A DNA stretch of 64,000 bases from Montanilutibacter psychrotolerans (GTDB lineage: Bacteria > Pseudomonadota > Gammaproteobacteria > Xanthomonadales > Xanthomonadaceae), in NCBI RefSeq assembly GCF_003719825.1, contig NZ_RIBS01000002.1, positions 677,202 through 741,201 of the forward strand, written 5' to 3'. Below the pieces are notes generated by a model. The model was not told the origin of the DNA. It made no database searches and worked only from the letters and a program-made list of their open reading frames with translations. The translations under genes were made by a program, and so were the position numbers. The first letter of the stretch is position 1. Each line of letters opens with the position of its first letter. Shown piece by piece: positions 43,670 through 55,379 of this stretch.

Positions 43670-46636
43670 GTGAGACTCCAACTCCTCGTCGCCGCCGCAC
43701 TGATCGCCGTGCTGCCGTGGCAACCCGCACCCGCGCAATCGCAGGGCAACCTCATCGCGCCACCGTTGCTGGTTGCCGCCGAGGCCGAAGTACCGATCCG
43801 CGTGGCGTCGCTCGAAGTCACCTCGGAGGTCAATGGCGGCCTGGCGCGCACCACGGTGGAGATGCGTTTCCACAATCCCAACGGGCGCCAGCTGGAAGGC
43901 GAACTGCAGTTTCCGCTGCAGGCCGGGCAGACCGTCAGCGGCTTCGCGCTCGACATCGACGGCCGCATGCGTCCGGCGGTGCCGGTAAGCAAGGCCAAGG
44001 GCCAGCAGGTGTTCGAATCGATCGCGCGCCGTCGGGTCGACCCGGGTCTGCTCGAACAGACCGCCGGCAACCAGTTCAAGCTGCGCGTCTATCCGATTCC
44101 CGCCCACGGCGAACGCCGCGTTCGCATCAGCATCGACCAGGCCCTGCAGCGCGATGCTGACCGCAGCGGCTGGCGGTTCGAGCTGCCGCTGGCGTTCGCG
44201 CGTGGCGTCGGCGAGTTTCCGCTGCGAGTGATCGCCCGCGGTGATGAGGCCGCGCCGCGCGTGATCGACGGATTCGGCGATATCGCGTTCGCGCGCGATG
44301 GCGACGGCTACCTGGCGCGGCTGGACGGACGTCGCATCGCGCGCAGTGGGCTGGCGCTGCGGTTCGCCGCGGCGCCGCGGCCGCAGGTGTTCGTGCAGAC
44401 GGTCGATGGCCAGCGTTACTTCCATGCCGAAGTGCCGTTCGAAGGCGCCGGCGCCTTCTCGCGCCCGCTGCCGAAGGTCGTCGGCCTGTTGTGGGACAGC
44501 TCCGCCTCGGCGCGCAACCGTGACATCGACGCCGAACTGGCCGTGCTCGATCGCTACTTCGCCGCGGTGGGCAATGCCCGCGTGCGCTTGCAGCGACTGC
44601 GCGATGTCACCGGACCGGTGGAGCCGTTCACCGTCAGCGGCGGCAACTGGTCGGCGTTGCGCGCCGCCCTGCGTTCAACGCAGTACGACGGCGCCAGCGC
44701 GCTGACCCAGTGGCAACCGCAGACCGATGTCGACGAGTACCTGCTGGTCAGCGATGGACTGTCCAACTACGGCACCGGCCAGGCGATGCCGGCGCTGGCG
44801 CCGCGCCAACGGCTGTACGCGCTCGATTCCAATGGCGCCAACGCCGACGTGGCGCGCCTGACGGCCTGGGCCGAGGCGCGTGGCGGTCGCCGGATTGTCG
44901 TCTCGCCGGGCACGGTGGCGGCTGCAACCAACACCTTGCTGAAGGACGAGTCGCGACTGTTGGCAATCGAGGGCCTCGGGACGGATGGCCTGGTGGTCGC
45001 GTCGCATTTCCCCGAATCGGGCGTACTGCGCATCGCCGGACGCCTCAACGCCGCCAGCGCGACGCTGCGCCTACGCGTGCAGGACGGTGGACCGACGGAC
45101 CAGGCGTCCCCCGAGCGGGTGGTGGAAGTGCCGGTCACCGCGAGTGCGCCCGACAGCGCCCTGGTTGCCACGTTGTGGGCCGGCTACTCACTGCGCGAGC
45201 TCGCCGCCGAGCCGGAGCTGCACCGCGCGCGCATCCAGCGGATCGGTTCCGAGTTCGGCGTGGTCACGGCCGAGACGTCGCTGATCGTGCTGGAGGAGCT
45301 TGCCGACTACGCCCAGCACGACATCGTCCCACCGGCCGAGTACCGCGTTGAGGTCGCTCGGCTGCAGGCGCAACGCGGCCAGGAGCGCAAGGAATCGCGG
45401 CAGACTCGTCTGGACGAGGTGGCCGCCGAGCTCGCCGAGAAGCTGACGTGGTGGCGCACGAGCTGGCCGAAGGGCCAACCCAAGCAGACCGAGTCCGACG
45501 AGCCTGCCCCGGTGGCGTATGCCGAGGCGGCCGCGATGACGACTGCGGCGCCGCCACCGCCTACGCCGTCGCCCGCGTCGCCCTCGGTGACGGCGCGCGC
45601 CGTGGCACCGCAGGCCGGCAACACGGGCGTTTCGTTGGACCGGATCGAAGTCACCGGTAGCCGCATCAGCGAGGCCGACATGGCCAACGCCGAGAGCGAA
45701 GGCGAGGACGGCGGTGAGGCCGGCGAGGGCATCGCCATCGCCATCCAGCCCTGGCAACCCGATTCGCCGTTCGCCCGCCGCCTGCGTGATGCCGCCGCCG
45801 CCGACGTGTACGCGATCTACCTCGACGAGCGCGACAGCCACGCCGACAGCCCGGCGTTCTATCTCGACGTTGCCGACATCCTCTTCGAACGCGGCCAGCG
45901 CGAGCTCGCCCTGCGCGTGCTGTCCAACCTGGCCGAGATGAACCTCGAGAACCGGCACCTGCTGCGCGTGCTCGGCTACCGGCTGATGCAGGCGGACCAG
46001 CCAGGGATTGCGCTGCCCATGTTCCAGCGCGTGTTGCGTCTGTCGGAGGAAGAACCGCAGAGCTGGCGCGACCTCGGTCTGGCCCAGGCCGCCGTCGGCT
46101 CGCACCAGGCGGCGATCGGCAATCTGTACGAGGTGGTGGCGCGCGAGTGGGACGATCGATTCAACGGCGTGGGCATGATCGCGCTGGGCGAGCTCAACGC
46201 CATCATCGCCAACAGCCCGCGTCCGCTCGACACCAGCGCCATCGACCCACGCCTGCTGCGCAACCTGCCGGTGGACCTGCGCGTGGTACTGGCCTGGGAC
46301 AGCGACAACAGCGACATGGACCTTTGGGTGACCGATCCCAACGGCGAGAAGACCTACTTCAGCAATCCCCGCAGCTACCAGGGCGGCCGGCTGTCCAACG
46401 ACTTCACCGGCGGCTACGGCCCCGAGGAGTTCCTGCTGCGCGATGCCAAGCCCGGCACGTACAAGGTCGAGGCGAACTTCTACGGCGACCGCCAGCAACT
46501 CGTCACCGGCGCCACCTCGCTGCAGCTGCACTTCATCACCGGCTTCGGCACCGCCAAGGCGAGCGAGCGCAAGGTCACGCTGCGACTCAAGGAAGCCAGC
46601 GAGACGGTGGTGGTCGGCGAGTTCGAGGTGCGCTGA
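43670..46636 (+). CDS. VIT and von Willebrand A-domain protein with a DUF2135 C-terminus
   Basis: The 988-residue protein starts at GTG 43670, with GAGG upstream, and has a signal peptide (LLVAAALIAVLPWQPAPAQS). A VIT domain follows (residues of about 35-170, GELQFPLQAGQTVSGF, RRRVDPGLLEQTAGNQFKLR), then a VWA-like segment (VGLLWDSSASARNRDIDAEL, a degenerate MIDAS). A low-complexity linker, TPR-like helices (residues of about 700-830), and a C-terminal DUF2135 domain (LAWDSDNSDMDLWVTDPNGE) complete it. The linker contains SLDRIEVTGSRISEADM, a motif usually found in the plug of TonB-dependent receptors. It is probably envelope-associated; the role is unknown. Confidence 0.8.
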   Translation: MRLQLLVAAALIAVLPWQPAPAQSQGNLIAPPLLVAAEAEVPIRVASLEVTSEVNGGLARTTVEMRFHNPNGRQLEGELQFPLQAGQTVSGFALDIDGRMRPAVPVSKAKGQQVFESIARRRVDPGLLEQTAGNQFKLRVYPIPAHGERRVRISIDQALQRDADRSGWRFELPLAFARGVGEFPLRVIARGDEAAPRVIDGFGDIAFARDGDGYLARLDGRRIARSGLALRFAAAPRPQVFVQTVDGQRYFHAEVPFEGAGAFSRPLPKVVGLLWDSSASARNRDIDAELAVLDRYFAAVGNARVRLQRLRDVTGPVEPFTVSGGNWSALRAALRSTQYDGASALTQWQPQTDVDEYLLVSDGLSNYGTGQAMPALAPRQRLYALDSNGANADVARLTAWAEARGGRRIVVSPGTVAAATNTLLKDESRLLAIEGLGTDGLVVASHFPESGVLRIAGRLNAASATLRLRVQDGGPTDQASPERVVEVPVTASAPDSALVATLWAGYSLRELAAEPELHRARIQRIGSEFGVVTAETSLIVLEELADYAQHDIVPPAEYRVEVARLQAQRGQERKESRQTRLDEVAAELAEKLTWWRTSWPKGQPKQTESDEPAPVAYAEAAAMTTAAPPPPTPSPASPSVTARAVAPQAGNTGVSLDRIEVTGSRISEADMANAESEGEDGGEAGEGIAIAIQPWQPDSPFARRLRDAAAADVYAIYLDERDSHADSPAFYLDVADILFERGQRELALRVLSNLAEMNLENRHLLRVLGYRLMQADQPGIALPMFQRVLRLSEEEPQSWRDLGLAQAAVGSHQAAIGNLYEVVAREWDDRFNGVGMIALGELNAIIANSPRPLDTSAIDPRLLRNLPVDLRVVLAWDSDNSDMDLWVTDPNGEKTYFSNPRSYQGGRLSNDFTGGYGPEEFLLRDAKPGTYKVEANFYGDRQQLVTGATSLQLHFITGFGTAKASERKVTLRLKEASETVVVGEFEVR

Positions 46637-47078
46637 ACGATCCGGCGCGGCGGGACGGGCTCGGCGGAACAGATGGGTTGGCCGGGGTGCGGGCGCGATG
46701 TGGCGCAGCGCCCCGGTCGTTTGCCGGCCGGCAGTGTCGGTTGGCAGCCAGCAGACCTCGCATCCGCGCACGCCGGGACCAATGGCCGCACCCGAGCCGG
46801 TGTCCGGGGCGCGAAAAAACCGCGGTCAGCGCCGCCGCCCGGGCCAACGGGCGGCGGGCCGGATGGCGGGGCAGGGCGCTGGTTGCTGCAGCGGATTGGC
46901 ACCAGCGAGAGCATTCGAAGGCCCCCGACGGGCAGCTCCCCGCCGCCGCAGGCACCTTGATGCGGGAAAGCGATGCCGTCGCGGCCGTACTTGCCGTCGG
47001 CATTCTCATGCAGGGCGGATACCACGCGGCCCCGGCTGCTAGAATCGCCGACTTCCATTCGCACCAGACTCATCGGAC
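46637..47078. other. 442-bp intergenic region before prfB
   Basis: A strong hairpin (ccgccgcccg / cgggcggcgg, loop GGCCAA) lies at 46832-46857 and may end the VIT-protein transcript. On the minus strand an accgcggt palindrome at 46817-46826 is followed by a T run, but no minus-strand gene needs it. TAGAAT at 47040-47045 is a plausible -10 element for prfB. No gene is supported. Confidence 0.45.
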
Positions 47079-48207
47079 ATGATCGAACTCAATCCCGTCC
47101 GCCAGCGCATCGCCGACCTCAAGGGTCGGCTGGATGCGCTCAGGGGGTATCTTTGACTACGACGCCAAGGTCGAACGTCTCGAAGAAGTGAACCGGGAGC
47201 TCGAGAGCCCCGATATCTGGAACAACGCCGAACGCGCCCAGGCGCTGGGCCGCGAGCGCTCCGCGCTCGAGAAGGTGGTGCTGGGCATCCGCACCCTGAA
47301 GGAAGGCCTGGTCGGCGGTGAAGAACTGCTCGAACTGGCCGAGATGGAGGACGACGAGTCCACCGCCCAGGCCGTCGTGGACGACCTCGACAACTACTCG
47401 CGCGATGTCGAGAAGCTCGAGTTCCAGCGCATGTTCTCCGGAAAGATGGACGCGGCCTGCGCGTTCGTCGACATCCAGGCCGGTGCCGGTGGCACCGAGG
47501 CCCAGGACTGGGCCGAGATCCTGCTGCGCATGTACCTGCGCTGGGCGGAATCGCGCGGCTGGAAGACCGAACTGATGGAAGTCAGCGGCGGCGACGTTGC
47601 CGGCATCAAGTCGGCAACGTTCCGTGTCGAGGGCGACTTCGCCTACGGCTGGCTGAAGACCGAAACCGGCGTGCACCGACTGGTGCGCAAGTCGCCGTTC
47701 GACTCGGACAACCGCCGCCACACCAGCTTCACGTCGGTGTTCGTGTCACCGGAAGTCGACGACAACATCGACATCACCATCAACCCGGCCGACCTCAGGA
47801 CCGACGTCTACCGTTCGTCCGGCGCCGGTGGCCAGCACGTCAACAAGACCGAATCGGCTGTGCGCATCACGCATGTGCCCAGCGGCATTGTCGTGGCCTG
47901 CCAGACCGGCCGAAGCCAGCACCAGAACCGCGACACCGCGATGAAGATGCTGGCCGCGAAGCTGTACGAGCTCGAGATCCAGAAGCGCAACGCCGAGCGT
48001 GACGCGGTCGAGGCCACCAAGTCCGATATCGGCTGGGGCAGCCAGATCCGCAACTACGTGCTCGACCAGAGCCGCATCAAGGACCTGCGCACCGGCATCG
48101 AGCGCAGCGACACGCAGAAGGTCCTCGACGGCGATCTCGACGAATTCGTCGAGGCCAGCCTGAAATCCGGCCTCGAGGTCGGCTCCAAACGCCTCGACGC
48201 GGTATAA
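47079..48207 (+). CDS. prfB: Peptide chain release factor 2, with programmed +1 frameshift
   Basis: RF2 ends translation at UGA and UAA. The first 25 codons (47079-47153) end at an in-frame TGA (47154). The sequence AGGGGGTATCTTTGAC has the internal Shine-Dalgarno-like AGGGGG and the slippery CTT TGA C, so ribosomes shift +1 and continue at GAC 47155. The full protein has 375 residues. It contains the GGQ motif region ([20 protein letters not shown]) and the family C-terminus. This autoregulatory site raises RF2 synthesis when RF2 is scarce. Confidence 0.97.
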
Positions 48208-48337
48208 GTTTCACCCGCCAGCCTGACGCCCTCCGTGGCCGTGGCTCGCGCCGTGGTCACCCTTCCCCGTGGGAGGGCGATCGCGGAGGACGCAGCTCCC
48301 GGCCCGCCCCACGCCCCCCATTCGCAACGCAGACGCC

Positions 48338-49870
<1,533 letters not shown>

Positions 49871-50008
49871 AGCAGGTAACAACGTCAAAAGGCGGGGATT
49901 TCTGACAGCAGCACAGGATTTCGGGACAGCTGTTACTGGCGCCCACAGACGCTATGCTGCGTGCATGGCCGCGACGGGTCGCGGCGCATTGTTTCTCGGG
50001 AGCTGCGC

Positions 50009-51067
50009 ATGGATGTCGTGATCGTCGATGATCAAGCTTCAGCGCGCACGATGCTGCGCCACATCATCGAAGACATCGCCTCCGAACTCCGCGTGCACGA
50101 CTTCGGTGACCCCGCTGTCGCGCTGGAGTGGTGCGAGTCCAACCAGCCCGACCTGCTGCTTCTGGACTACCGGATGCCCGGCATCGACGGGCTCGAGTTC
50201 GCCCGGCGCTTCCGCCGGATGCCGTTGCACCGCGACATCCCGATCATCCTGGTGACCGTCGTCGGCGACGAGCCCGTACGGCAGGCGGCGCTGGACGCGG
50301 GCGTGATCGACTTCCTGGTCAAGCCGGTGCGCCCGCGCGAACTGCGCGCGCGCTGCCGCAACCTGTTGCTGTTGCGCCAGCAGGCAGAAAACATCAAGCA
50401 GCGGGCGCTGTCGCTTGAGCAGCGACTGCTGGCGACCATGCACGAGGTCGAGGAGCGCGAGCGCGAGACGCTGTCGCGCCTGGCCCGCGCCATCGAGTAC
50501 CGCGACGCCGGTACCAGTGCCTACCTCGAACGCATGGCCCACATCGCGGGACTGATCGCCGAGCAGTTGGGCATGTTCGAGGACGATGTCCGGATGATCG
50601 AGCTGGCGGCGCCGCTGCATGACATCGGCAAGATCGCCATCCCGGACTCCGTGCTGCTCAAGCCCGGCCAGCTCACCGACAGCGAGACGGCGGTGATGCG
50701 CCGCCACCCCCGGATCGGTCACGAGCTGCTGGGAGGCAGCCAGAACCGCTTCATCCAGATGGGTGCGCTGATCGCCCTGCGCCATCACGAGCGCTACGAC
50801 GGCAGCGGCTATCCCGATGGCCTGGTGGGCGAGGAGATTCCGCTGGAAGCCCGCATCGTGGCCGTGGCCGACGTGTTCGACGCACTCCTGTCGCCTCGCC
50901 CGTACAAGGAAGCGTGGGACGTGGACGACGCGCTGGCCTACCTGCGCTCACAGCGCGGCCACTTGTTCGACCCCCGCTGCGTGGATGCGCTGTTGCGCTC
51001 CCGCCCGCAGCTGGATGAAATATGCAATCGTTACTCGGCAAGTTTCGTGCGGCCGGGTGTGGAGTAG
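50009..51067 (+). CDS. rpfG: RpfG: two-component regulator with HD-GYP c-di-GMP phosphodiesterase domain
   Basis: RpfG is the output of DSF signalling. The 352-residue protein has a receiver domain ([20 protein letters not shown], phospho-acceptor Asp in [13 protein letters not shown], Lys in VKPVRP) and an HD-GYP domain with [15 protein letters not shown] and [14 protein letters not shown]. Phosphorylation by RpfC turns on hydrolysis of c-di-GMP. It is followed 4 bases later by rpfC. There is no rpfH between them, unlike X. campestris. Confidence 0.95.
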   Translation: MDVVIVDDQASARTMLRHIIEDIASELRVHDFGDPAVALEWCESNQPDLLLLDYRMPGIDGLEFARRFRRMPLHRDIPIILVTVVGDEPVRQAALDAGVIDFLVKPVRPRELRARCRNLLLLRQQAENIKQRALSLEQRLLATMHEVEERERETLSRLARAIEYRDAGTSAYLERMAHIAGLIAEQLGMFEDDVRMIELAAPLHDIGKIAIPDSVLLKPGQLTDSETAVMRRHPRIGHELLGGSQNRFIQMGALIALRHHERYDGSGYPDGLVGEEIPLEARIVAVADVFDALLSPRPYKEAWDVDDALAYLRSQRGHLFDPRCVDALLRSRPQLDEICNRYSASFVRPGVE

Positions 51068-51071
51068 CCCC

Positions 51072-53279
51072 ATGGTCACGGCGTGGAGCTGGATCAATCA
51101 GCGGTTGTCCAACCGACCGGACAGCGAGCATGCCCAGGCGCTGATCCGCATCGCCGTGATTTCCGTCGTGCTGGTCTACCTGCTGGTACGCGGCAAGAAC
51201 GAACAACTGCCCGACAGCGAGTACTTCTACGTGCTGGGCCTGGTGGGCCTGGCGTTCCTCGCTGGCGCGGGGTTGATCGGCTGGCTGCTGGCGTTCCCGG
51301 GCACCTCGCACCCGCGGCGCGTGATGGGCATGCTGTCCGACTACGTCCTGATCGGCCTGGCGATGGCCCGGATGGGCGAGCCCATGGCCTGGGTGTACGT
51401 GATCCTGATGTGGGTCACCATCGGCAACGGCCTGCGCTTTGGCGTGCGATACCTGCTCGGGGCGATGGCGATGGCCGCGTTGTGCTTCGGCATCGTGCTG
51501 GCGGTGACGCCGTACTGGGCCGCCCACCGGAGCCTGGGCATCGGGCTACTGCTGGGCCTGGTGGCAATTCCGTCCTACCTGTCGGGCCTCTTGCGCGCGT
51601 TGACCAACGCCACCTCGGAGGCTCGGCGCGCCAATCAGGCCAAGAGCCGGTTCCTGGCCAACATGAGCCACGAGTTCCGCACCCCGCTGAACGGGCTGGC
51701 CGGCATGACCGAGGTGCTGGCGACCACCCGGCTGGACGCCGAGCAGCGCGAATGCGTCAACACCATCCAGGCATCCACCCGCAGCCTGCTGGCGCTGGTC
51801 GAGGACGTGCTGGACATCTCCGCCATCGAAGCCGGCAAGCTCAAGCTCAACCTGGTGGAGTTCTCGCCGCGCGAGCTGGTGGACGGCGTCGGCATGATCC
51901 TGCTGCCCCAGGCACGCTCCAAGCAGCTGCAGTACGAAGCCATCGTTGCGCCCGACGTGCCCGAAACGGTGCTCGGCGATGTCGTGCACCTTCGGCAGGT
52001 GCTCATCAACCTGGCCGGCAACGCGGTCAAGTTCACCGACCAGGGCAGGGTGGGGCTGGAAGTGACCCTGACGGCGGGCGAAGGCCCGCAGGTCCGGCTG
52101 CGCTTCACCGTCACCGACACCGGCATCGGCATTCCGCTGGAAGTCCGCGGCCGCCTGTTCGAGGCATTCGAACAGGCCGACGCCGGCTTGGCGCGTCGCT
52201 ACGGCGGTACCGGGTTGGGCACCACCATCGCCAAGGGCCTGACCGAAGCGATGGGCGGCAGCATCGGTTTCGAGAGCGCCGAACGCCGTGGCAGCCGGTT
52301 CTGGGTGGAACTGCCTTTCGACCGCGCCGTGGTCGTGCCGGCAGCGGCGCCGGCGCCAGTTGCCCAGCCCGCGCCTGCCCATCTCGAGCCGGTCAGCGCG
52401 TCGGACGAACATCCCGAGAACGTGATCGCCTTTGCCGACCCGTTCCTGCGCCACCGCGCACGCGTGCGCAGCCTGCAGGTCCTGGTGGCCGACGACCATG
52501 CCGCCAACCGCATGGTCGTCCAGCGTCAGCTGCAGAAGGCGGGGCATCGCGTGATCACCGTCGAGGGCGGCGAGCAGGTGCTGGCCGCACTGGAAACCAC
52601 GGACTACGACGCGGTGCTGGTTGACCTGCACATGCCCGGCATCAGTGGCCTGGATCTGCTGAAGCAGTTGCGTGTGATGGAAGCCGGCGGTGGCAGGCGG
52701 ACCCCGGTGCTGGTGCTCAGCGCGGACGTCACGCCCGAGTCGATCCGAGCATGCGAACAGGCCGGGGCGCGCGCGTTCCTGGCCAAGCCGGTGTCGACCG
52801 GACGGCTGCTCGACGCACTGGCCGAAATCGCAGCGGGTGTGGGCGAACGCGCGGATGCGCCGCAGGCGCCGTTGTCCACGCTGCGCAGCAATGGACCGGG
52901 CGGGGACGACGGTTTCGATCCGGGCGTGCTCGACGAACTGGCCTCGCTCGGCATGGGCGAGAGTTTCGAGCGGGAGTTCATCGTCCAGTGCCTGCGCGAT
53001 GCCAATGCCTGCCTGGGGGCGCTGGAGGAAGCCGGTTCCGGCACGCAATGGGAGCTCGTGCGCGAACAGGCGCATGCGCTCAAGGGCGTGGCCAGTAACC
53101 TGGGACTGGTAAAGGTTGCGACGGCCAGCGGCGAGATGATGCGCCTGCCGGATTGGCAGGTCGCGAGGGAATGGCGCCAACGGCTGGCTGGTTTGAACCA
53201 GCTGATGGCGCAGGGCAAGTTGATGCTGGAAGCGCGCGAGCGTAAGCACGGCGCGCGCGATGGCGAGAGTCCCCCCTAA
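51072..53279 (+). CDS. rpfC: RpfC: hybrid sensor histidine kinase for DSF
   Basis: The 735-residue protein senses diffusible signal factor. Residues of about 20-185 form five TM helices; then HisKA with [19 protein letters not shown], HATPase boxes ([37 protein letters not shown]), a receiver domain ([15 protein letters not shown], Asp in VLVDLHMPG), and a C-terminal Hpt domain with [14 protein letters not shown]. The order matches RpfC of Xanthomonas. It ends 17 bases from convergent rpfF; RpfC also binds and restrains RpfF in Xanthomonas. Confidence 0.95.
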   Translation: MVTAWSWINQRLSNRPDSEHAQALIRIAVISVVLVYLLVRGKNEQLPDSEYFYVLGLVGLAFLAGAGLIGWLLAFPGTSHPRRVMGMLSDYVLIGLAMARMGEPMAWVYVILMWVTIGNGLRFGVRYLLGAMAMAALCFGIVLAVTPYWAAHRSLGIGLLLGLVAIPSYLSGLLRALTNATSEARRANQAKSRFLANMSHEFRTPLNGLAGMTEVLATTRLDAEQRECVNTIQASTRSLLALVEDVLDISAIEAGKLKLNLVEFSPRELVDGVGMILLPQARSKQLQYEAIVAPDVPETVLGDVVHLRQVLINLAGNAVKFTDQGRVGLEVTLTAGEGPQVRLRFTVTDTGIGIPLEVRGRLFEAFEQADAGLARRYGGTGLGTTIAKGLTEAMGGSIGFESAERRGSRFWVELPFDRAVVVPAAAPAPVAQPAPAHLEPVSASDEHPENVIAFADPFLRHRARVRSLQVLVADDHAANRMVVQRQLQKAGHRVITVEGGEQVLAALETTDYDAVLVDLHMPGISGLDLLKQLRVMEAGGGRRTPVLVLSADVTPESIRACEQAGARAFLAKPVSTGRLLDALAEIAAGVGERADAPQAPLSTLRSNGPGGDDGFDPGVLDELASLGMGESFEREFIVQCLRDANACLGALEEAGSGTQWELVREQAHALKGVASNLGLVKVATASGEMMRLPDWQVAREWRQRLAGLNQLMAQGKLMLEARERKHGARDGESPP

Positions 53280-53296
53280 GAGTCGGCCGTCTCCGA

Positions 53297-54166
53297 TCAG
53301 GCTGCCTGCATGCCAGCGCGGCGCGTCTGCGCCCGAACGATGCGTTCCATCATCTTCAGCGACTTGTCGCCAAGGCGAAGCGCGGCATCGACCCACAGCT
53401 CGGTGATGGCCATCAGTTCCTCGCGGCTGACGGGTTGGCCGATTCCGCGCGCCAGGTTCATCGCTAGGTGCGCCTGCGGTGCCCGCTGCTGGTCGCGGAT
53501 CAACTGCTGTACGGCCGCTTCGCCTTCACCGCGCGGGGCCAGGACGTCCACCACGCCGAGCTCGTACAGCTCGTCGCTGGTGTAGATCCGCCCTTCCAGG
53601 ATGATCTTCTCGGCCAGCTGCGGGCTGACGCGCTTGCACAGGAACGAGTACGCGCCCATGCCCGGGAACAGCCCGAACAGCACCTCCGGCAGTCCCATGT
53701 CGACACCTTTTTCGGCAACGATGTGGTGGCACGACAGCGCGAGTTCGAGCCCGCCACCCAGCGCGTCGCCCTGCACCAGGGCAATCGTGCGCACGTCACC
53801 GCCCAGCCCGGTGTGCAGGTGGTGCACGCCATCGATGCAGCGGCGCGCATAACCAAGCAGATGCTCGCGGCGGTTGTCGCGGATCAGCTGCGCGAACAGT
53901 TGCAGATCACCACCCAGGTTGAACGCCGGAGCCATCGAGGCCAGGACCACGTGGCGCAGGCGACCGAAGGTCCGCTGTTCGTCGCGCAGAGTGATCGACG
54001 ACAGGAAGCTCCACATGTCGTCCATCAACTCGGTCCGGAAACATGCCCTCACGCCACGTTGCGAGTCGGCGTGCATGTACATCCAGTGACAGGATCCCGC
54101 GGGGTCGGACTCGACCTGAAGCGTGGGATAGGTTTGGGTGCGGAGCAGCTTCTCGATGGTGTTCAT
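53297..54166 (-). CDS. rpfF: RpfF: DSF synthase, enoyl-CoA hydratase family
   Basis: RpfF makes the cis-2-unsaturated fatty acid signal DSF from acyl-ACP by dehydration and thioester cleavage. The 289-residue crotonase-fold protein has the oxyanion-hole regions VLASMAPAFNLGGDLQLF and VQGDALGGGLELALS and the segment GLPEVLFGLFPGMGAYSFL; the Glu residues in GGGLELAL and GLPEVLF are the probable catalytic pair, by analogy with X. campestris RpfF. The ATG at 54166 begins MNTIEKLLRTQTYPTL. Nearest genes are rpfC (convergent) and a PF10118 gene. Confidence 0.95.
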   Translation of the reverse strand: MNTIEKLLRTQTYPTLQVESDPAGSCHWMYMHADSQRGVRACFRTELMDDMWSFLSSITLRDEQRTFGRLRHVVLASMAPAFNLGGDLQLFAQLIRDNRREHLLGYARRCIDGVHHLHTGLGGDVRTIALVQGDALGGGLELALSCHHIVAEKGVDMGLPEVLFGLFPGMGAYSFLCKRVSPQLAEKIILEGRIYTSDELYELGVVDVLAPRGEGEAAVQQLIRDQQRAPQAHLAMNLARGIGQPVSREELMAITELWVDAALRLGDKSLKMMERIVRAQTRRAGMQAA

Positions 54167-54351
54167 CCTGCAGTCCTCGGCGAGATGTCGCCCGCAGACT
54201 GTGGTGGGCGCGGGCGGCGCGATGGAGCCCACGATTCGATGCTACACCCCCGGACGCGATGCGAAAGGCAAGATCATCGGCAGGGGGGGCGCCGCGCACG
54301 GCACGGTACCCGGACATGTCGTCCGGGTCCGGGCCTGCCTTCGGGTGGCGT

Positions 54352-55221
54352 TTATGCGGCTTGCGAGCGCGGTAACGGCTCCAGCACGGGCGCCTCGGGA
54401 GTCGAGTACCGATCGATCACCATCCGCGCCAGCTCCCGGTCGTCGAGCTGCCAGGGATGGAAGCCGGGCCGCAGGTAATCGAACAGGTACCCCAAGGTCC
54501 GCCGCGCCATGTGGTCCTTCGAAAACAGGTGTTGGCGCAGCTGGGTCCAGGTGGACCGTCTCCACAGCAGCTTGTCCTGCTGCAACAGCATCGCCGCGCC
54601 CAGGCCCATCAGGAGGTAGAACAGCGGCAGCACCAGCAAGGTGGCAAACACCCTCAACAGATAGCCGCCGCCGCGCACGTGCAGCACATCGAACACGACA
54701 TGCTTGTGCTCGATCTCCTCGGCGAAGTGCCATTCGAACAGCGCGCGCAGGTCCGGGTCGGCATCGCGCAACAGGTCCTGGGCGAGGAACTCGTGGCCCA
54801 GGTAGGCATTGACGTGCTCGACGCACGCCACCATCGCCACCCGCAGGCGGAGCGGGGTGATCGGTTCCAGGACCTTGTACAGGAACCCGTCCACGCGTCG
54901 CTGGAATCCGCTGATCCGGTAGCCCTGCGACTCGAGCATTCGCCAGCACCGGTGGTGACCGGCGCCGTGCTGGCCTTCCTGCAACAGGAACTGCGCCACC
55001 ATCGTGCGCATCGCCGGGTCCGACAGACTGGGCATGACGCGCTTGAGGGTGCGGATGTAGTACCCCTCGTTGCCCGGCACCAGCAGGGTGTAGGAATTGA
55101 GGAAGTGGGTGAGCATCGCGTTGCCGCCGCACCAGTGGCGTGGCGTGCTGGCGGAGAAGTGGGAGAGGAAACGGCGCGCCTCGATCGGCGGGCCCACGAA
55201 GGTGTGGCTTTGACTGGCCAT
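54352..55221 (-). CDS. PF10118-type predicted metal-dependent hydrolase (ferritin-like)
   Basis: The 289-residue protein has helices carrying QEGQHGAGHHRC and FAEEIEHKHVVFDVL, an arrangement of Glu and His suited to a di-iron or similar metal site, and a hydrophobic stretch (VFATLLVLPLFYLLMGLGAA) that may anchor it in the membrane. The family is annotated as metal-dependent hydrolase without a proven reaction. It lies between rpfF and rpfB on the same strand, where Xanthomonas has the two rpf genes adjacent. A role in handling the fatty-acid signal is possible but untested. Confidence 0.8.
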   Translation of the reverse strand: MASQSHTFVGPPIEARRFLSHFSASTPRHWCGGNAMLTHFLNSYTLLVPGNEGYYIRTLKRVMPSLSDPAMRTMVAQFLLQEGQHGAGHHRCWRMLESQGYRISGFQRRVDGFLYKVLEPITPLRLRVAMVACVEHVNAYLGHEFLAQDLLRDADPDLRALFEWHFAEEIEHKHVVFDVLHVRGGGYLLRVFATLLVLPLFYLLMGLGAAMLLQQDKLLWRRSTWTQLRQHLFSKDHMARRTLGYLFDYLRPGFHPWQLDDRELARMVIDRYSTPEAPVLEPLPRSQAA

Positions 55222-55321
55222 GCGAAGACCCTCTTCAGGGAAGCTTCCGTGCGCCGTAGGCCGTGCCCCACCGACCATGCGGCATGCCTGGATGCTACTC
55301 CTCAAATCGGGCCGCAACGAA

Positions 55322-55345
55322 AAAACCCCTCGAAAGAGGGGTTTT
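55322..55345 (-). terminator. Rho-independent terminator after rpfB
   Basis: aaaacccctc / gaggggtttt forms a 10-base-pair stem with a GAAA loop; on the minus strand it is followed by a T run. It lies about 35 bases after the rpfB stop and separates it from the PF10118 gene. Confidence 0.85.
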
Positions 55346-55379
55346 CGGAGTGCTCGGGCCGGCGGCTGCCGGCACCCGG

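Noticed and set aside
46673..46960. Open frames in the gap between the VIT-domain gene and prfB
   Set aside because: Gly/Pro/Arg-rich chance frames over a strong hairpin; no ribosome site.
47079..47156. prfB considered as a frameshifted pseudogene
   Set aside because: The stop is the conserved programmed frameshift site with AGGGGG and CTTTGAC; the rest of RF2 is intact.
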